NCBI GenBank assembly: GCA_045118335.1
Contig: JBGUXY010000012.1
Location: 1-15,934 of the forward strand
Source of the DNA: W1P20-047 sp045118335
Lineage (GTDB): Bacteria > Actinomycetota > Coriobacteriia > Coriobacteriales > Eggerthellaceae
DNA: 15,934 bases
Direction of reading: 5' to 3'
Below are positions 1 through 5,315 of this stretch, piece after piece (the stretch's first letter is position 1; each line of letters opens with the position of its first letter). The notes under the pieces are model-generated. The model was given only the letters and a program-made list of their open reading frames with translations, was not told the origin of the DNA and did not search any database. The position numbers and the translations under genes are program-made.

Positions 1-28
1 CGGTCTCGCGCCGAGCGGCTGCATCTAA
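1..28 (+). CDS. C-terminal end of DGR variable (target) protein, 5' truncated
   Basis: Reading from base 2 gives GLAPSGCI followed by TAA at 26-28. The first 18 bases are identical to 675-692 in the template repeat, which in the same frame also encodes GLAPSGC. The next three bases match except at base 19 (C here, A in the template). This is what the 3' end of a DGR variable repeat and its initiation-of-mutagenic-homing region should look like. The ending resembles the C-type-lectin/FGE-like (DUF6273-type) variable domains found in gut-bacterial DGR targets. In a phage next to lysis genes the protein is most likely a tail-tip or receptor-binding protein, but almost all of the gene is outside the window, so that role is inferred. 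Confidence 0.8.
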
Positions 29-40
29 TATCTGATTTCT

Positions 41-63
41 GCCCCCGGCCTTGTGCCGGGGGC
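41..63 (+). promoter_or_regulatory. GC-rich hairpin just downstream of the variable repeat
   Basis: A perfect 9-bp inverted repeat (GCCCCCGGC at 41-49, GCCGGGGGC at 55-63) has a 5-base loop. It starts 12 bases after the target stop codon. It is not followed by a T run, so it does not look like a simple intrinsic terminator. In BPP-1-type DGRs a hairpin or cruciform directly after the variable repeat promotes retrohoming, and the position here fits that role. A transcription-attenuating role is the alternative. Confidence 0.7.
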
Positions 64-95
64 GCGGGATACAGGAGAGCGGCTATAATGACTGC

Positions 96-566
96 ATGTC
101 AGTTAGGGTTTCAGACAGAACAGAATCGCGGGCTGAATACGTCAACAAGGTCCGCGAGCTAAACGAGGTCATTGGCCTCACGGTTGCGAACGGCCCCAGA
201 AAGTACATGCCGACATACGGCGACCGCCTGATCAACACTGCTCTTGACGCGTATATGGAAGTGCTTGAGGCAAACTCGATTTACCCGTCGAAGGGAATCC
301 ACGCTGAGCCTGACTACCTGAGGAGGCGCGGGCACTTGATAGAGGCGCGCTCCAAGGTAATCGCCGTTGCGGGCATCGCAGATGTCTACTTCAGCATGTT
401 GATGAGGGTCGATAACGCCGGTAGTAAGAGCTACGACAAGGCGTTCAGCAGGCTTGAGAGGATTGGGTTGCTTTGCGCTGACGTGAAGAACCTGATATCG
501 GGAGTTTTGGCAAGCGACGCCAAGAAATTCAAGGAGTATAATGCAAGCAAGGTTGCATCTCGTTAA
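96..566 (+). CDS. avd: Avd-like accessory variability determinant of the DGR (four-helix bundle)
   Basis: A 156-residue, largely alpha-helical, Lys/Arg-rich protein starting MSVRVSDRTESR. This start and the tail (SDAKKFKEYNA) resemble the DGR-associated four-helix-bundle family. Avd forms a positively charged barrel-shaped pentamer that binds the reverse transcriptase and the template RNA and is needed for mutagenic cDNA synthesis. The frame is open upstream from a TTG at 51, but ATG 96 matches the family N-terminus; the only GGAG (74-77) lies unusually far from it. The gene sits between the variable target and the template repeat, as in BPP-1, and its stop is about 10 bases before the template. 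Family assignment rests on sequence pattern plus context. Confidence 0.85.
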   Translation: MSVRVSDRTESRAEYVNKVRELNEVIGLTVANGPRKYMPTYGDRLINTALDAYMEVLEANSIYPSKGIHAEPDYLRRRGHLIEARSKVIAVAGIADVYFSMLMRVDNAGSKSYDKAFSRLERIGLLCADVKNLISGVLASDAKKFKEYNASKVASR

Positions 567-573
567 TAGCGCG

Positions 574-695
574 GACAACTGGTGGGAGCGTTCTCCTAAC
601 AGCGGCAATTCGAATAACTTCTGTAATGTCAACACGGACGGCACAGCGAATAACAACAACGCCAGCAACAACAACGGTCTCGCGCCGAGCGGATG
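574..695 (+). repeat. DGR template repeat (TR)
   Basis: This non-coding template, read in the frame of the variable gene, gives WWERSPNSGNSNNFCNVN and then TDGTANNNNASNNNGLAPSGC. It contains 13 AAY Asn codons in about 30 codons. Such AAY enrichment is the hallmark of DGR templates: adenines are copied as any base, and AAY mutagenised at its first two positions reaches 15 amino acids but never a stop. The 3' 18 bases (675-692) are identical to window bases 1-18, the end of the variable repeat. The 5' boundary is uncertain because the matching variable repeat lies outside the window. The TR lies between avd and the RT gene on the same strand as both. Confidence 0.9.
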
Positions 696-863
696 TGTCC
701 CGAAAGCCCAGAAGAGTAGCCTCGGCGAAATTAAACGGGCCTCGGCCATCGAGTTCGATGGTATCGAGATGCAGGGAGGTGCGACCTTGGCCTCACGGCC
801 GAATGAGCGCCGCCGATCCGGGAGGGGCTTGCGCTTCCCGGATACGGCATACGCCGGGGCGGC
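696..863 (+). ncRNA. TR-RT spacer of the DGR RNA, with a hairpin at 816-843
   Basis: This 168-base interval between template and reverse transcriptase has no convincing gene; the open frame that runs through it is a continuation of the TR frame. It carries a perfect 8-bp inverted repeat (ATCCGGGA at 816-823, TCCCGGAT at 836-843). In the BPP-1 DGR the RNA downstream of TR is required for cDNA priming, and this interval is the matching segment in size and place. The RNA's ends cannot be seen from sequence. Confidence 0.55.
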
Positions 864-1961
864 ATGTTGACGTTCGAGGAGGTGTTCACCTTCGAGCACC
901 TCTACGCCTGCGCGAAGGAGTGCTGCAACGGGGTCAGGTGGAAGGCCTCGACGCAGCTCTTCGAGGCGTCCATCCTCATGTGGGCCGCCGACATCAGGCG
1001 GCAGCTCATGGACGGCACGTACCGTTCCAAGGGATTCAACCGCTTCACGATCGTGGAACGCGGCAAGGTGCGACACATCCAGTCCGTGCACATATCCGAG
1101 AGGATGGTGCAGAAGTGCCTCGTTAAGCACTGCATCAGGCCGCTGGTGATGTCCAAGCTCATAAGCGCGAACCACGCGACCCTCCCCGGGCACGGGACGG
1201 AGACCGCCCTCAAGGAGCTGAGGGAGCACCTCAGATGGTGGCACGCCAGGCACGGCAGGAGCGGGGGAGTCCTCGTGATGGACTACCACGACTACTTCGG
1301 CAGCATACGCCACGACAAGCTGAAGGAGATGTACGCGAAGCTGGGCATGGACAGGAGGCTCTACGACCTCACCTGCTATTTCATCGACTGCTTCGACGGC
1401 GACAGGGGACTGGGGCTCGGCAGCGAGATAAGCCAGATAAGCGCGGTGTTCTACGTGAACCCGGTCGACCACTTCCTCAAGGACACGATGGGCTTCCACT
1501 GCTACGGGCGCTACATGGACGACTCGTACCTCATAGGCGACATCGACGAGCTTCAGGTCGCGCTCGGATGCGTCGACAACCTCAGCCGCGAGCTCGGGCT
1601 GGAGCTGAACCGCAAGGCGACGCAGGTGACCAGGCTCGACTGCGGTTCGTTCCGCTACCTCAAGAAGCGCGTGTTCGTCTCGGAGACGGGCAGGATCGTG
1701 ATGCGCCTCGACCGCTCGAACGTGACCAGGGAGCGCAGGAGGCTCAAGAAGAACGCCGAGATGGTCGCCGACGGGAGGATGACGCCCGAGTCGGAGTTCC
1801 AGTCGTGGCAGTCGTGGGAGTCGTACGCCTCCAAGGTCGACGCGCACATGACCGCCGTGAGAATGTCCGCCATCAGGGACGCGCTCATGGGGGCAGTGAA
1901 AAAGGCACCCCCCCCCCGAAGCCGGAAACGTGAAACCGAACGATACCTCCTAGTTGGCTGA
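864..1961 (+). CDS. DGR reverse transcriptase
   Basis: A 365-residue reverse transcriptase. Motif A is MDYHDYFGSI with the catalytic Asp near residue 140. Next comes GLGLGSEISQISA, with Ser190-Gln191 at the place where most other retroelement RTs have a QG...SP motif; the SQ form is typical of DGR RTs. The active-site box is YMDD at 217-220. The length is usual for DGR RTs, and there is no maturase or endonuclease domain, which argues against a group II intron. The enzyme copies the template RNA with errors at adenines, and the cDNA replaces the variable repeat in the target gene. The start is ATG 864 after a G-rich stretch (GGGGCGG). Near the 3' end is a run of ten C's (1908-1917). Confidence 0.93.
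   Translation: MLTFEEVFTFEHLYACAKECCNGVRWKASTQLFEASILMWAADIRRQLMDGTYRSKGFNRFTIVERGKVRHIQSVHISERMVQKCLVKHCIRPLVMSKLISANHATLPGHGTETALKELREHLRWWHARHGRSGGVLVMDYHDYFGSIRHDKLKEMYAKLGMDRRLYDLTCYFIDCFDGDRGLGLGSEISQISAVFYVNPVDHFLKDTMGFHCYGRYMDDSYLIGDIDELQVALGCVDNLSRELGLELNRKATQVTRLDCGSFRYLKKRVFVSETGRIVMRLDRSNVTRERRRLKKNAEMVADGRMTPESEFQSWQSWESYASKVDAHMTAVRMSAIRDALMGAVKKAPPPRSRKRETERYLLVG
1908..1917 (+). repeat. Homopolymer run of ten C near the end of the RT gene
   Basis: Ten consecutive C residues encode Pro codons close to the RT C-terminus. As given, the frame continues to a stop at 1959-1961 (tail RSRKRETERYLLVG). Loss of one C would switch to the tail EAGNVKPNDTS, stopping at 1951-1953. The run may be a slippage site or a sequencing-length error. 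Confidence 0.9.
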
Positions 1962-1962
1962 T

Positions 1963-1980
1963 GGTGACAGTTTTGTCACC
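1963..1980. promoter_or_regulatory. Perfect 7-bp inverted repeat after the RT gene
   Basis: GGTGACA (1963-1969) and TGTCACC (1974-1980) are separated by four bases. No T run follows, so a terminator is unlikely. The half-site resembles the TGTCACA half of the candidate repressor operator at 5780-5794. The 101-base gap 1962-2062 otherwise holds only the ribosome site of the next gene. Confidence 0.35.
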
Positions 1981-2062
1981 TCCCCGCCAGTAACACAATC
2001 TGATACATTCGTAACATGGGAACACCAGCGGCCCTCCGGTGCCGCTTCGTCTAAGGAGACCT

Positions 2063-2410
2063 ATGGAATACAGCGCATTGCAAACCTTCATCACGGTCCT
2101 GCTCGCCATCTGCGGCGGCGTGGTGGGCATAGCGGGAGCCGTCGCAGTGGTGGTGCGGTTCTGGAAGTGGGCGCACAAGGACACCGAGAAGAACACCGAG
2201 GAAATCGGCGAGTTCCGTGCCTGGTTCGCTTCCGATAAACGGCGCATCGAGACGCTCGAGAAACAGCAGGCGGATGCCGACAAGCAGAACCGCCTGATGC
2301 TCAAGGCGATGGTGTCGCTGCTCGACCACGAGATCGACGGGAAGAACCACATCGACAAGCTCGCAGCTGCGAGGGACGCGATAGACACGTACTTGATCGA
2401 GGAAAGGTAG
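2063..2410 (+). CDS. Small membrane protein with coiled coil, lysis module (possible holin or holin partner)
   Basis: A 115-residue protein. Residues 8-33 form one hydrophobic segment (ITVLLAICGGVVGIAGAVAV region). It is followed by a basic turn (RFWKWAHK) and a long charged helix with coiled-coil character (ETLEKQQADADKQNR). ATG 2063 is chosen because TAAGGAG (2052-2058) sits at ideal distance; an in-frame GTG at 2039 lacks such a site. It directly precedes the holin and endolysin and is probably cotranscribed. The layout resembles small one-TM phage lysis proteins of Gram-positive phages (an XhlA-like role with reversed order), but no family is recognised with certainty. Confidence 0.75.
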   Translation: MEYSALQTFITVLLAICGGVVGIAGAVAVVVRFWKWAHKDTEKNTEEIGEFRAWFASDKRRIETLEKQQADADKQNRLMLKAMVSLLDHEIDGKNHIDKLAAARDAIDTYLIEER

Positions 2411-2416
2411 GGAACC

Positions 2417-2644
2417 ATGAACGCACAATCGCTAAAGGCCATCGTGACGCTCGCCGTCACATGCGCCCTGAACATCGCCAACGCGGCGGGGTTCGCATTC
2501 GACTACGGAACTGTTTTCAACGTCGTCTTCAGCATCGCGAGCCTCGCCGCCGTTGCGTGGTGTTGGTGGAAGAACATGAACGTGACAGAGGCCGCGCAGC
2601 AGGCACAGGAGTACCTCGACGAGCTGAAAGCCAAGGAGGCATAA
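2417..2644 (+). CDS. Phage holin (SPP1/phi-LC3-like)
   Basis: A 75-residue protein with two predicted membrane helices (about 7-27 and 33-51) and a short charged tail. The sequence WWKNMNVTEAAQQAQEY after the second helix matches the conserved tail of small holins of the SPP1/phi-LC3 type. Holins collect in the cytoplasmic membrane and open it at a set time so that the endolysin reaches the cell wall. The gene lies 6 bases after its upstream neighbour and ends just before the endolysin start, consistent with one lysis operon. It has an AGG-type ribosome site (GGTAGGGAACC) overlapping the end of the previous gene. Confidence 0.88.
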   Translation: MNAQSLKAIVTLAVTCALNIANAAGFAFDYGTVFNVVFSIASLAAVAWCWWKNMNVTEAAQQAQEYLDELKAKEA

Positions 2645-2645
2645 C

Positions 2646-3629
2646 ATGAGAATCAACGAGATCGCGGCGGAAATCCACCGCAGGATGTGCGAGGACGAAC
2701 GGTTCGGCTACTCGTGGGAGGAACGCTACGGCGCGTACCCCGAGACGTGGACCATCGACGGCAAGGATTACACCATCAACGTCGGCGATTACGATTGCTC
2801 CAGCTCCACCATCACCGCCTGGAAGCTGGCCCTGCAGCACACCTCCTACGCAGGGGCGCTCGAAGGGGCCACTTACACGGGCAACATGGCGTCCGTCTTC
2901 ACGGGCTCGGGGCTGTTCGAGTGGAAGCCCATGAGCTTCACCGCCCAGACGGGCGACCTCTACCTGAACGAGCAATGCCACGTGGCGATGTGCCAGTCGC
3001 CCGACCCCGACCTCCTGAGCGAGTTCAGCGGCAACGAGTACGGCGGTGCTTACGGTGGGCAGCGCGGTGACCAGACGGGATGGGAGAGCCACATCACGGG
3101 CTACTACAGCTACCCGTGGGACTGCATCCTGCACTACAACGGGGCGGCAGACGCGTCGTACGAGCCCGAGCCCGAACCTGAGCCCGAGCAGAAGCCCGGC
3201 AAGCCCGTCAACGACGCGGGCTTGTGGTACAGGGCGCACGTCCAGGACCTCGGCTGGTGCGAAGCGGTGCATGACGGCCAGACCGCCGGCACGGTCGGCT
3301 TCTCCAAGCGCATGGAGGCGATCAAGATCACGCCTCCGGAAGGTTACGTGCTCGACGTCGCCTTGCATATCAGCAACGTCGGCTGGAAGCACTACAAGGG
3401 CATCCAGAAGGGCGTGAAGGACCCCGTGATGGGCAGCGTCGGCAAGGGCCAGGCCATCGAGGACGTCCTTATCTCCGTGGCGGAGAGGCCAGATGGAGAC
3501 AAGCGCAAGCTGTACTTCAGGGTGCACCAGGCAAACGCCGGCTGGAAGGACTGGACCAAGGAGGGCTTCGCGTCTGGTAGCGACGGCCTCAGCATCCAGC
3601 TCGAGGCCATCAAGATGAAGCTCGCCTAG
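2646..3629 (+). CDS. Endolysin: NlpC/P60-like peptidoglycan hydrolase with three ChW cell-wall-binding repeats
   Basis: A 327-residue protein. Residues 1-165 form a cysteine-peptidase/amidase domain of the phage NlpC/P60-like (Amidase_5) kind: Cys51 in DYDCSSST and His112 in CHVAMC are the likely catalytic pair. A Pro-Glu linker (about 171-186, repeated EP) joins it to three ChW-type repeats at about 193-230, 236-280 and 288-327, each with a GW core (LGWCEAV, VGWKHYK, AGWKDWT) and ending like LEAIKMKL. ChW repeats are cell-wall-binding modules best known from Clostridium. There is no signal peptide, so export depends on the holin. It cleaves host peptidoglycan at the end of infection; the exact bond is not visible. 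Confidence 0.9.
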   Translation: MRINEIAAEIHRRMCEDERFGYSWEERYGAYPETWTIDGKDYTINVGDYDCSSSTITAWKLALQHTSYAGALEGATYTGNMASVFTGSGLFEWKPMSFTAQTGDLYLNEQCHVAMCQSPDPDLLSEFSGNEYGGAYGGQRGDQTGWESHITGYYSYPWDCILHYNGAADASYEPEPEPEPEQKPGKPVNDAGLWYRAHVQDLGWCEAVHDGQTAGTVGFSKRMEAIKITPPEGYVLDVALHISNVGWKHYKGIQKGVKDPVMGSVGKGQAIEDVLISVAERPDGDKRKLYFRVHQANAGWKDWTKEGFASGSDGLSIQLEAIKMKLA

Positions 3630-3710
3630 ATGTGGCTCCGCTTCGGCTTCATCGCCGCTGGGATCATATTCATCACCGAGCTGGCTGTTGGGCTGATGTT
3701 ACTTCATTAA
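3630..3710 (+). CDS. 26-residue hydrophobic peptide after the endolysin
   Basis: An ATG directly follows the endolysin TAG and opens a 26-codon frame: MWLRFGFIAAGIIFITELAV and then GLMLLH, stop TAA at 3708-3710. Apart from a single Arg and Glu it is one membrane span, and it would be translated by coupling to the endolysin stop, since no separate strong ribosome site is seen. Small one-span peptides occur in phage lysis cassettes, but no family is recognised. It could also be a chance frame in a short 3' leader, so confidence is moderate. Confidence 0.45.
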   Translation: MWLRFGFIAAGIIFITELAVGLMLLH

Positions 3711-3860
3711 GCGCCCCGCAGGGCGTCGGCGGTTAGCGCACCGCCCGGAAACAACAACGCATGCGAGGTACTGCGGCACTGCCTCAGGGGCGCCCCGTGG
3801 CGCCATCCCCATGGGGCGCTCTCAACTCGGGGGCGCTCCATCGCTTGTATGACTAAATGG
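3711..3860. other. GC-rich hairpin cluster between lysis genes and terminator
   Basis: No gene is seen. The stretch is dense in inverted repeats: GGCGGT/ACCGCC (3728-3733 with 3740-3745) and the palindrome GGGGCGCCCC (3787-3796). The octamer GGGGCGCT occurs at 3813, 3830 and 3880, with its complement AGCGCCCC at 3710. These may form alternative stems that assist termination of the lysis transcript. Confidence 0.5.
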
Positions 3861-3893
3861 TGCCCACGGCTTCGGCCGTGGGGCGCTTTTTTT
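3861..3893 (+). terminator. Rho-independent terminator of the late/lysis operon
   Basis: Stem CCCACGGC (3863-3870) and GCCGTGGG (3875-3882) closes a TTCG tetraloop and is followed after GCGC by seven T's (3887-3893). It ends rightward transcription before the attachment site and the convergent integrase gene. Confidence 0.92.
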
Positions 3894-3913
3894 ATGACCA
3901 AATCACGCAAGTT

Positions 3914-3957
3914 CATACGGAATATTTCAGGAATGCATACGGAACGCATCAGGAATG
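3914..3957. repeat. Two tandem 22-nt repeats, probable integrase arm sites (P arm)
   Basis: Units 3914-3935 and 3936-3957 each read CATACGGAA, five variable bases, then TCAGGAATG. A third related copy lies at 4123-4144 on the other side of the tRNA-like core. Short direct repeats on both sides of an attachment core are what lambda-type integrases bind with their N-terminal domain. An additional direct repeat TATGCCAA (3970-3977 and 3990-3997) lies inside this arm and may bind an excision or host factor. Confidence 0.7.
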
Positions 3958-4019
3958 CACAGGTCAACGTATGCCAAGATATACAAAGATATGCCAAATT
4001 CTTTCAGGTTTCTAGAAAC

Positions 4020-4052
4020 AAAAAACCGCGTCTGAGCTGGGCAAACGCGGTT
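4020..4052 (-). terminator. Terminator on the minus strand downstream of the tRNA-like att core and integrase
   Basis: The inverted repeat AACCGCG (4024-4030) and CGCGGTT (4046-4052) is followed on the minus strand by six T's. It would end the leftward integrase transcript. Because it directly follows the tRNA 3' end, it may be derived from a host tRNA or tmRNA terminator. Confidence 0.65.
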
Positions 4053-4118
4053 ATTGTGAGTGGTGGAGGCGCGGAGAATCGAACTCCGAACCATTCGCGT
4101 CTGACCTGCGGAAACGCG
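4027..4118. repeat. Imperfect 23-nt hairpin repeats flanking the att core
   Basis: Positions 4027-4049 and 4096-4118 are direct repeats agreeing at 20 of 23 bases; both begin CGCGTCTGA and end AAACGCG, so each is also a CGCGT/ACGCG hairpin. The left copy forms the terminator stem. The right copy has no T run. Confidence 0.7.
4059..4096 (-). other. attP core: 3' end of a tRNA or tmRNA gene
   Basis: On the minus strand 4088-4061 reads as the 3' part of a tRNA: T-stem CGGAG/CTCCG around loop TTCGATT, acceptor strand CGCCTCC, discriminator A and CCA. The acceptor has U at position 70, as needed for the G3-U70 pair of tRNA-Ala and tmRNA, so the likely integration target is one of these genes. There is no matching 5' half nearby, so this is a fragment carried by the phage to rebuild the host gene on integration. 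It sits 48 bases beyond the integrase stop codon, the usual place for attP. Confidence 0.85.
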
Positions 4119-4122
4119 AAGC

Positions 4123-4144
4123 CATACGGAAAGAATCAGGAAAA
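4123..4144. repeat. Third 22-nt arm-type repeat (P' arm), overlapping the integrase stop
   Basis: CATACGGAA, five bases, then TCAGGAA, matching the tandem copies at 3914-3957. It overlaps the last codons and stop of the integrase gene. Occupancy here could link integrase binding to its own 3' end. Confidence 0.65.
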
Positions 4145-5221
4145 CATTTTGTCGAAATGCACGCGCAGGCTGTCCACGTCTGGTTTGTAGTAGCGTGAGA
4201 CGGTGGTGTTGATGTTCGCGTGTCCGAGAATCTTGGATAGCGTTTCGATTTGTCCACCTGCCGTGAGGTAGCTCGTGGCGAACGAATGGCGCATGTTTTC
4301 GATTGATACGGGCGGCACGTCGGGATTATCGCGCAGGAACGCACGCCAGCGGTTCTGAGCCGTGGACGGGCTTATGCGCTGACCCTTGCCGCCGAGGATG
4401 AAGCAACCGCGACCGCTTGGCGTTTCGGCTATCCATTCCGCGAAGTCTGGGTGCATCGGGATTGTGCGCGTGGACAAAGGCGTTTTCGTTTCTTTCGATT
4501 GATTGCCGCCGTGCTTTGCAGATGCAGCGACGTATGCAGAATTGACCGTAATCGTGCGGTTGTCAATGTCGAAGTCTTGCCAATCGAGCGCGTATCGTTC
4601 TTCGGGACGTAACCCTTGCAATAAACCTGTGTAGGATATGCGCTGTACGCTCTGAGAGCCGCGCTGACGCACAATAGAGAGCAAGTCGCGTATTTGGTCA
4701 AAAGAGGTTAATACGATGCCGTTATCGCGTCTCACGCCTTTGGGAGGCATGGTGTAGCGTGCTTCTGCCGGGTTTGAGATTATCAGACCGTCTGCTTTAG
4801 CTTCGTTGAGGATTGTTTTCAACACGCCGATGCACTTACGCGCAACTGATTCAGTTTCGATTCTGTCCACCATCTTTTGTATGCGCGTGCGGTCGATATC
4901 GCGTATGTCCACGTTGCCGAGGTGTGGACGTATCCGCAGGCGTATTTCTTTCTCGTAAGTGTCCAGCGAGGTTGCAGCAAGCCGTTTGATCGCGTCGGGC
5001 CAATACTTGTTTTCGATATAGCTTGCAAGCGTCATCTTGCCGCCACGACCACGCAGCGCGTCTTTCTCCGCTAGGTATTTCGCTTCTTCGAGCTGTGCGG
5101 CGCGTTTGGTGGGCAATGTTGCGTATCTGCGGTTGCGTGTTCCGTCTGGGTTGTAACCCATGAACACGCTCACGTCGTAGACGGTCTTGCCGTCTTTGAG
5201 GGTTCGCGGTCTGACTGACAT
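4136..5221 (-). CDS. int: Tyrosine recombinase (phage integrase)
   Basis: A 361-residue integrase. The N-terminal part (about 1-55) is an arm-binding type domain (YDVSVFMGYNPDGTRNRRYA), followed by a SAM-like core-binding domain (about 63-160) and a catalytic domain. Catalytic residues: Arg205 (QGLRPEER), a Lys near 243-246 (KETKTPL), Arg311-His312 (ENMRHSFAT), His334 (LGHANINTT) and Tyr344 or 345 (SRYYKPD). The box II position that is usually His (H-x-x-R) is Glu308. It inserts and, with a directionality factor, excises the phage at the tRNA-like core just downstream. ATG 5221 has a good AAGGAG (5231-5236 on the minus strand). It is transcribed leftward, probably from the repressor side. Confidence 0.95.
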   Translation of the reverse strand: MSVRPRTLKDGKTVYDVSVFMGYNPDGTRNRRYATLPTKRAAQLEEAKYLAEKDALRGRGGKMTLASYIENKYWPDAIKRLAATSLDTYEKEIRLRIRPHLGNVDIRDIDRTRIQKMVDRIETESVARKCIGVLKTILNEAKADGLIISNPAEARYTMPPKGVRRDNGIVLTSFDQIRDLLSIVRQRGSQSVQRISYTGLLQGLRPEERYALDWQDFDIDNRTITVNSAYVAASAKHGGNQSKETKTPLSTRTIPMHPDFAEWIAETPSGRGCFILGGKGQRISPSTAQNRWRAFLRDNPDVPPVSIENMRHSFATSYLTAGGQIETLSKILGHANINTTVSRYYKPDVDSLRVHFDKMFS

Positions 5222-5269
5222 GGTAATATCTCCTTGCAGAGTGCAATCTACGGGTTGTTCTGCTGTATG

Positions 5270-5303
5270 TCCCCGCGTTCGACCTGGCCAGGGTGCGCGG
5301 GGA
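5270..5303. terminator. Hairpin between repressor and integrase genes, T-rich on the plus-strand side
   Basis: TCCCCGCG (5270-5277) pairs with CGCGGGGA (5296-5303), and its loop contains the palindrome CCTGGCCAGG (5283-5292). On the plus strand it is followed by TGCTTTTCTTATTT, so it could stop rightward transcription entering the repressor from behind. For leftward transcripts it is only a hairpin and may reduce read-through from repressor to integrase. Confidence 0.45.
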
Positions 5304-5315
5304 TGCTTTTCTTAT

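Noticed and set aside
541..870. Open frame through the template repeat as a protein gene
   Set aside because: The Asn-rich part is the DGR template in the frame of the target gene; the remainder is the RNA spacer, with no good ribosome site at the ATG.
159..1847. Long open frame (562 codons) on the minus strand opposite avd, TR and RT
   Set aside because: It lies antisense to clear genes, has Val/Leu/Arg/His/Pro-rich content typical of a GC-driven shadow, and has no recognisable domain.
864..1961. RT as a group II intron or retron enzyme
   Set aside because: No intron domains V/VI, maturase or msr/msd structure were seen; the SQ motif, Avd neighbour and AAY-rich template point to a DGR.
2529..3527. 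Minus-strand frame of 332 codons opposite holin and endolysin
   Set aside because: It is a shadow of two well-supported lysis genes, and its composition is not protein-like.
3711..3893. cos or pac packaging site
   Set aside because: Hairpins and GGGGCGCT repeats are present, but no terminase gene is nearby and the strong terminator explains most of the structure.
4059..4118. Complete tRNA gene on the minus strand
   Set aside because: Only the T arm and acceptor 3' strand are present; there is no anticodon arm with a 7-base loop and no 5' acceptor strand.
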